Under the pieces are notes generated by a model. It was not told where the DNA came from, made no database searches, and worked only from the letters and a program-made list of their open reading frames with translations. From an uncultured Candidatus Poseidoniales archaeon (lineage in GTDB: Archaea > Thermoplasmatota > Poseidoniia > Poseidoniales > Thalassarchaeaceae): DNA of 64,000 bases. This document shows, in pieces, positions 63,777 through 64,000 of the stretch; positions within the stretch are counted from its first letter, which is position 1, and the number at the start of each line of letters is the position of its first letter. Where the stretch lies: positions 1 through 64,000 of the forward strand of contig CACOAW010000001.1 of NCBI GenBank assembly GCA_902625325.1, given 5' to 3'. The translations under genes and the position numbers were made by a program.

Positions 63777-64000
63777 ATGGGAATTGCGTGGAGTGTTTTG
63801 GGAAGTCCAGCACTGAGGCTCGTTGATTCTGAGACCGCCCATTCTATTTCTATGAGTGTAATGAGGAGGTTTGGAGAAACTAGCGTGGGTCAGAATATGC
63901 TGAACGCGCTGTACAAGCCTCCAGAAGTTCCAATAGAAGTCTTTGGAAAGATGTTCCATCACCCCCTAGGATTAGCGGCTGGTTTTGATAAAGGTGCAGA
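63777..64000 (+). CDS. pyrD: Dihydroorotate dehydrogenase, quinone type (partial, runs off the end)
   Basis: The first 74 codons from ATG 63777 read MGIAWSVLGSPALRLVDSET and then HHPLGLAAGFDKGA, the FMN-binding entry of class 2 dihydroorotate dehydrogenase. The N-terminal extension ahead of LGLAAGFDK is that of the membrane-associated, quinone-using class. It would feed pyrimidine synthesis and pass electrons to the menaquinone made by the mqn genes in this window. The gene is cut off by the window end. Confidence 0.85.
   Translation, partial: MGIAWSVLGSPALRLVDSETAHSISMSVMRRFGETSVGQNMLNALYKPPEVPIEVFGKMFHHPLGLAAGFDKGA

Overview
The window is an archaeal chromosome segment, dense and without plasmid, phage or insertion-sequence features. 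The information-processing genes are archaeal: SBDS with exosome Rrp4/Rrp41/Rrp42, L37Ae, KEOPS Pcc1, prefoldin beta, S12/S7/EF-2, the small primase subunit, the termination nuclease FttA (aCPSF1), proteasome beta, SepF, ZPR1, the tRNA-splicing endonuclease, KptA, and archaeal ProRS, TrpRS and MetRS. They sit beside bacterial-looking genes: topoisomerase I, E. coli-like ThyA with DHFR, transhydrogenase, futalosine menaquinone genes and a PlsC acyltransferase. This mix, together with PGF-CTERM-like surface proteins, points to a planktonic marine euryarchaeon of Marine Group II (Ca. Poseidoniales). That assignment is inference from gene content.

Layout. 1-5 kb: SBDS/exosome/L37Ae/Pcc1/prefoldin operon ending in a TPR-like protein. 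4.6-7.3 kb (minus): Nudix hydrolase, TPR protein, UbiD-family decarboxylase. 7.4-10.8 kb: S12, S7, EF-2. 10.8-13.3 kb (minus): a fused type I IPP isomerase/GGPP synthase and isopentenyl phosphate kinase. 13.4-18.5 kb: small zinc-ribbon protein, KptA, thiolase, CoaBC, ProRS. 18.5-20.9 kb (minus): membrane protein and split transketolase. 20.9-24.3 kb: menaquinone genes mqnE, mqnA, mqnD plus a half-size deoxyhypusine-hydroxylase-like HEAT protein. 24.3-28.7 kb: small protein, PriS, EF-hand protein, membrane protein, CNNM transporter. 28.8-34.9 kb: MetRS, repeat lipoprotein, DHFR, ThyA, PlsC. 35-42.7 kb: membrane protein, saccharopine-dehydrogenase-like enzyme, TrpRS, ZPR1, SepF, proteasome beta, FttA. 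42.8-48.9 kb: zinc-ribbon protein, tRNA-Pro, Nudix, malate dehydrogenase, CPBP protease, transhydrogenase operon. 49-59 kb: CSCH membrane protein, TatC, M6 protease, EndA, PfkB kinase, surface protein, PepP, mqnC. 59-64 kb: membrane protein, geranylgeranyl reductase, TopA, and the start of a quinone-type dihydroorotate dehydrogenase.

Connections. Isoprenoid genes (IPK, IDI-GGPPS fusion, GG reductase, perhaps UbiD) cover late steps of archaeal lipid and quinone side-chain synthesis. MqnA/E/C/D make the menaquinone ring; class 2 DHODH would use that quinone. Twelve of 13 tail-to-tail gene junctions leave 11 bp or less, many sharing or abutting stop codons. No stretch above 300 bp lacks a gene. 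The most notable items are the half-size DOHH-like protein, the IDI-GGPPS fusion and a 22-nt alternating purine-pyrimidine palindrome in the topA/pyrD divergent promoter region.
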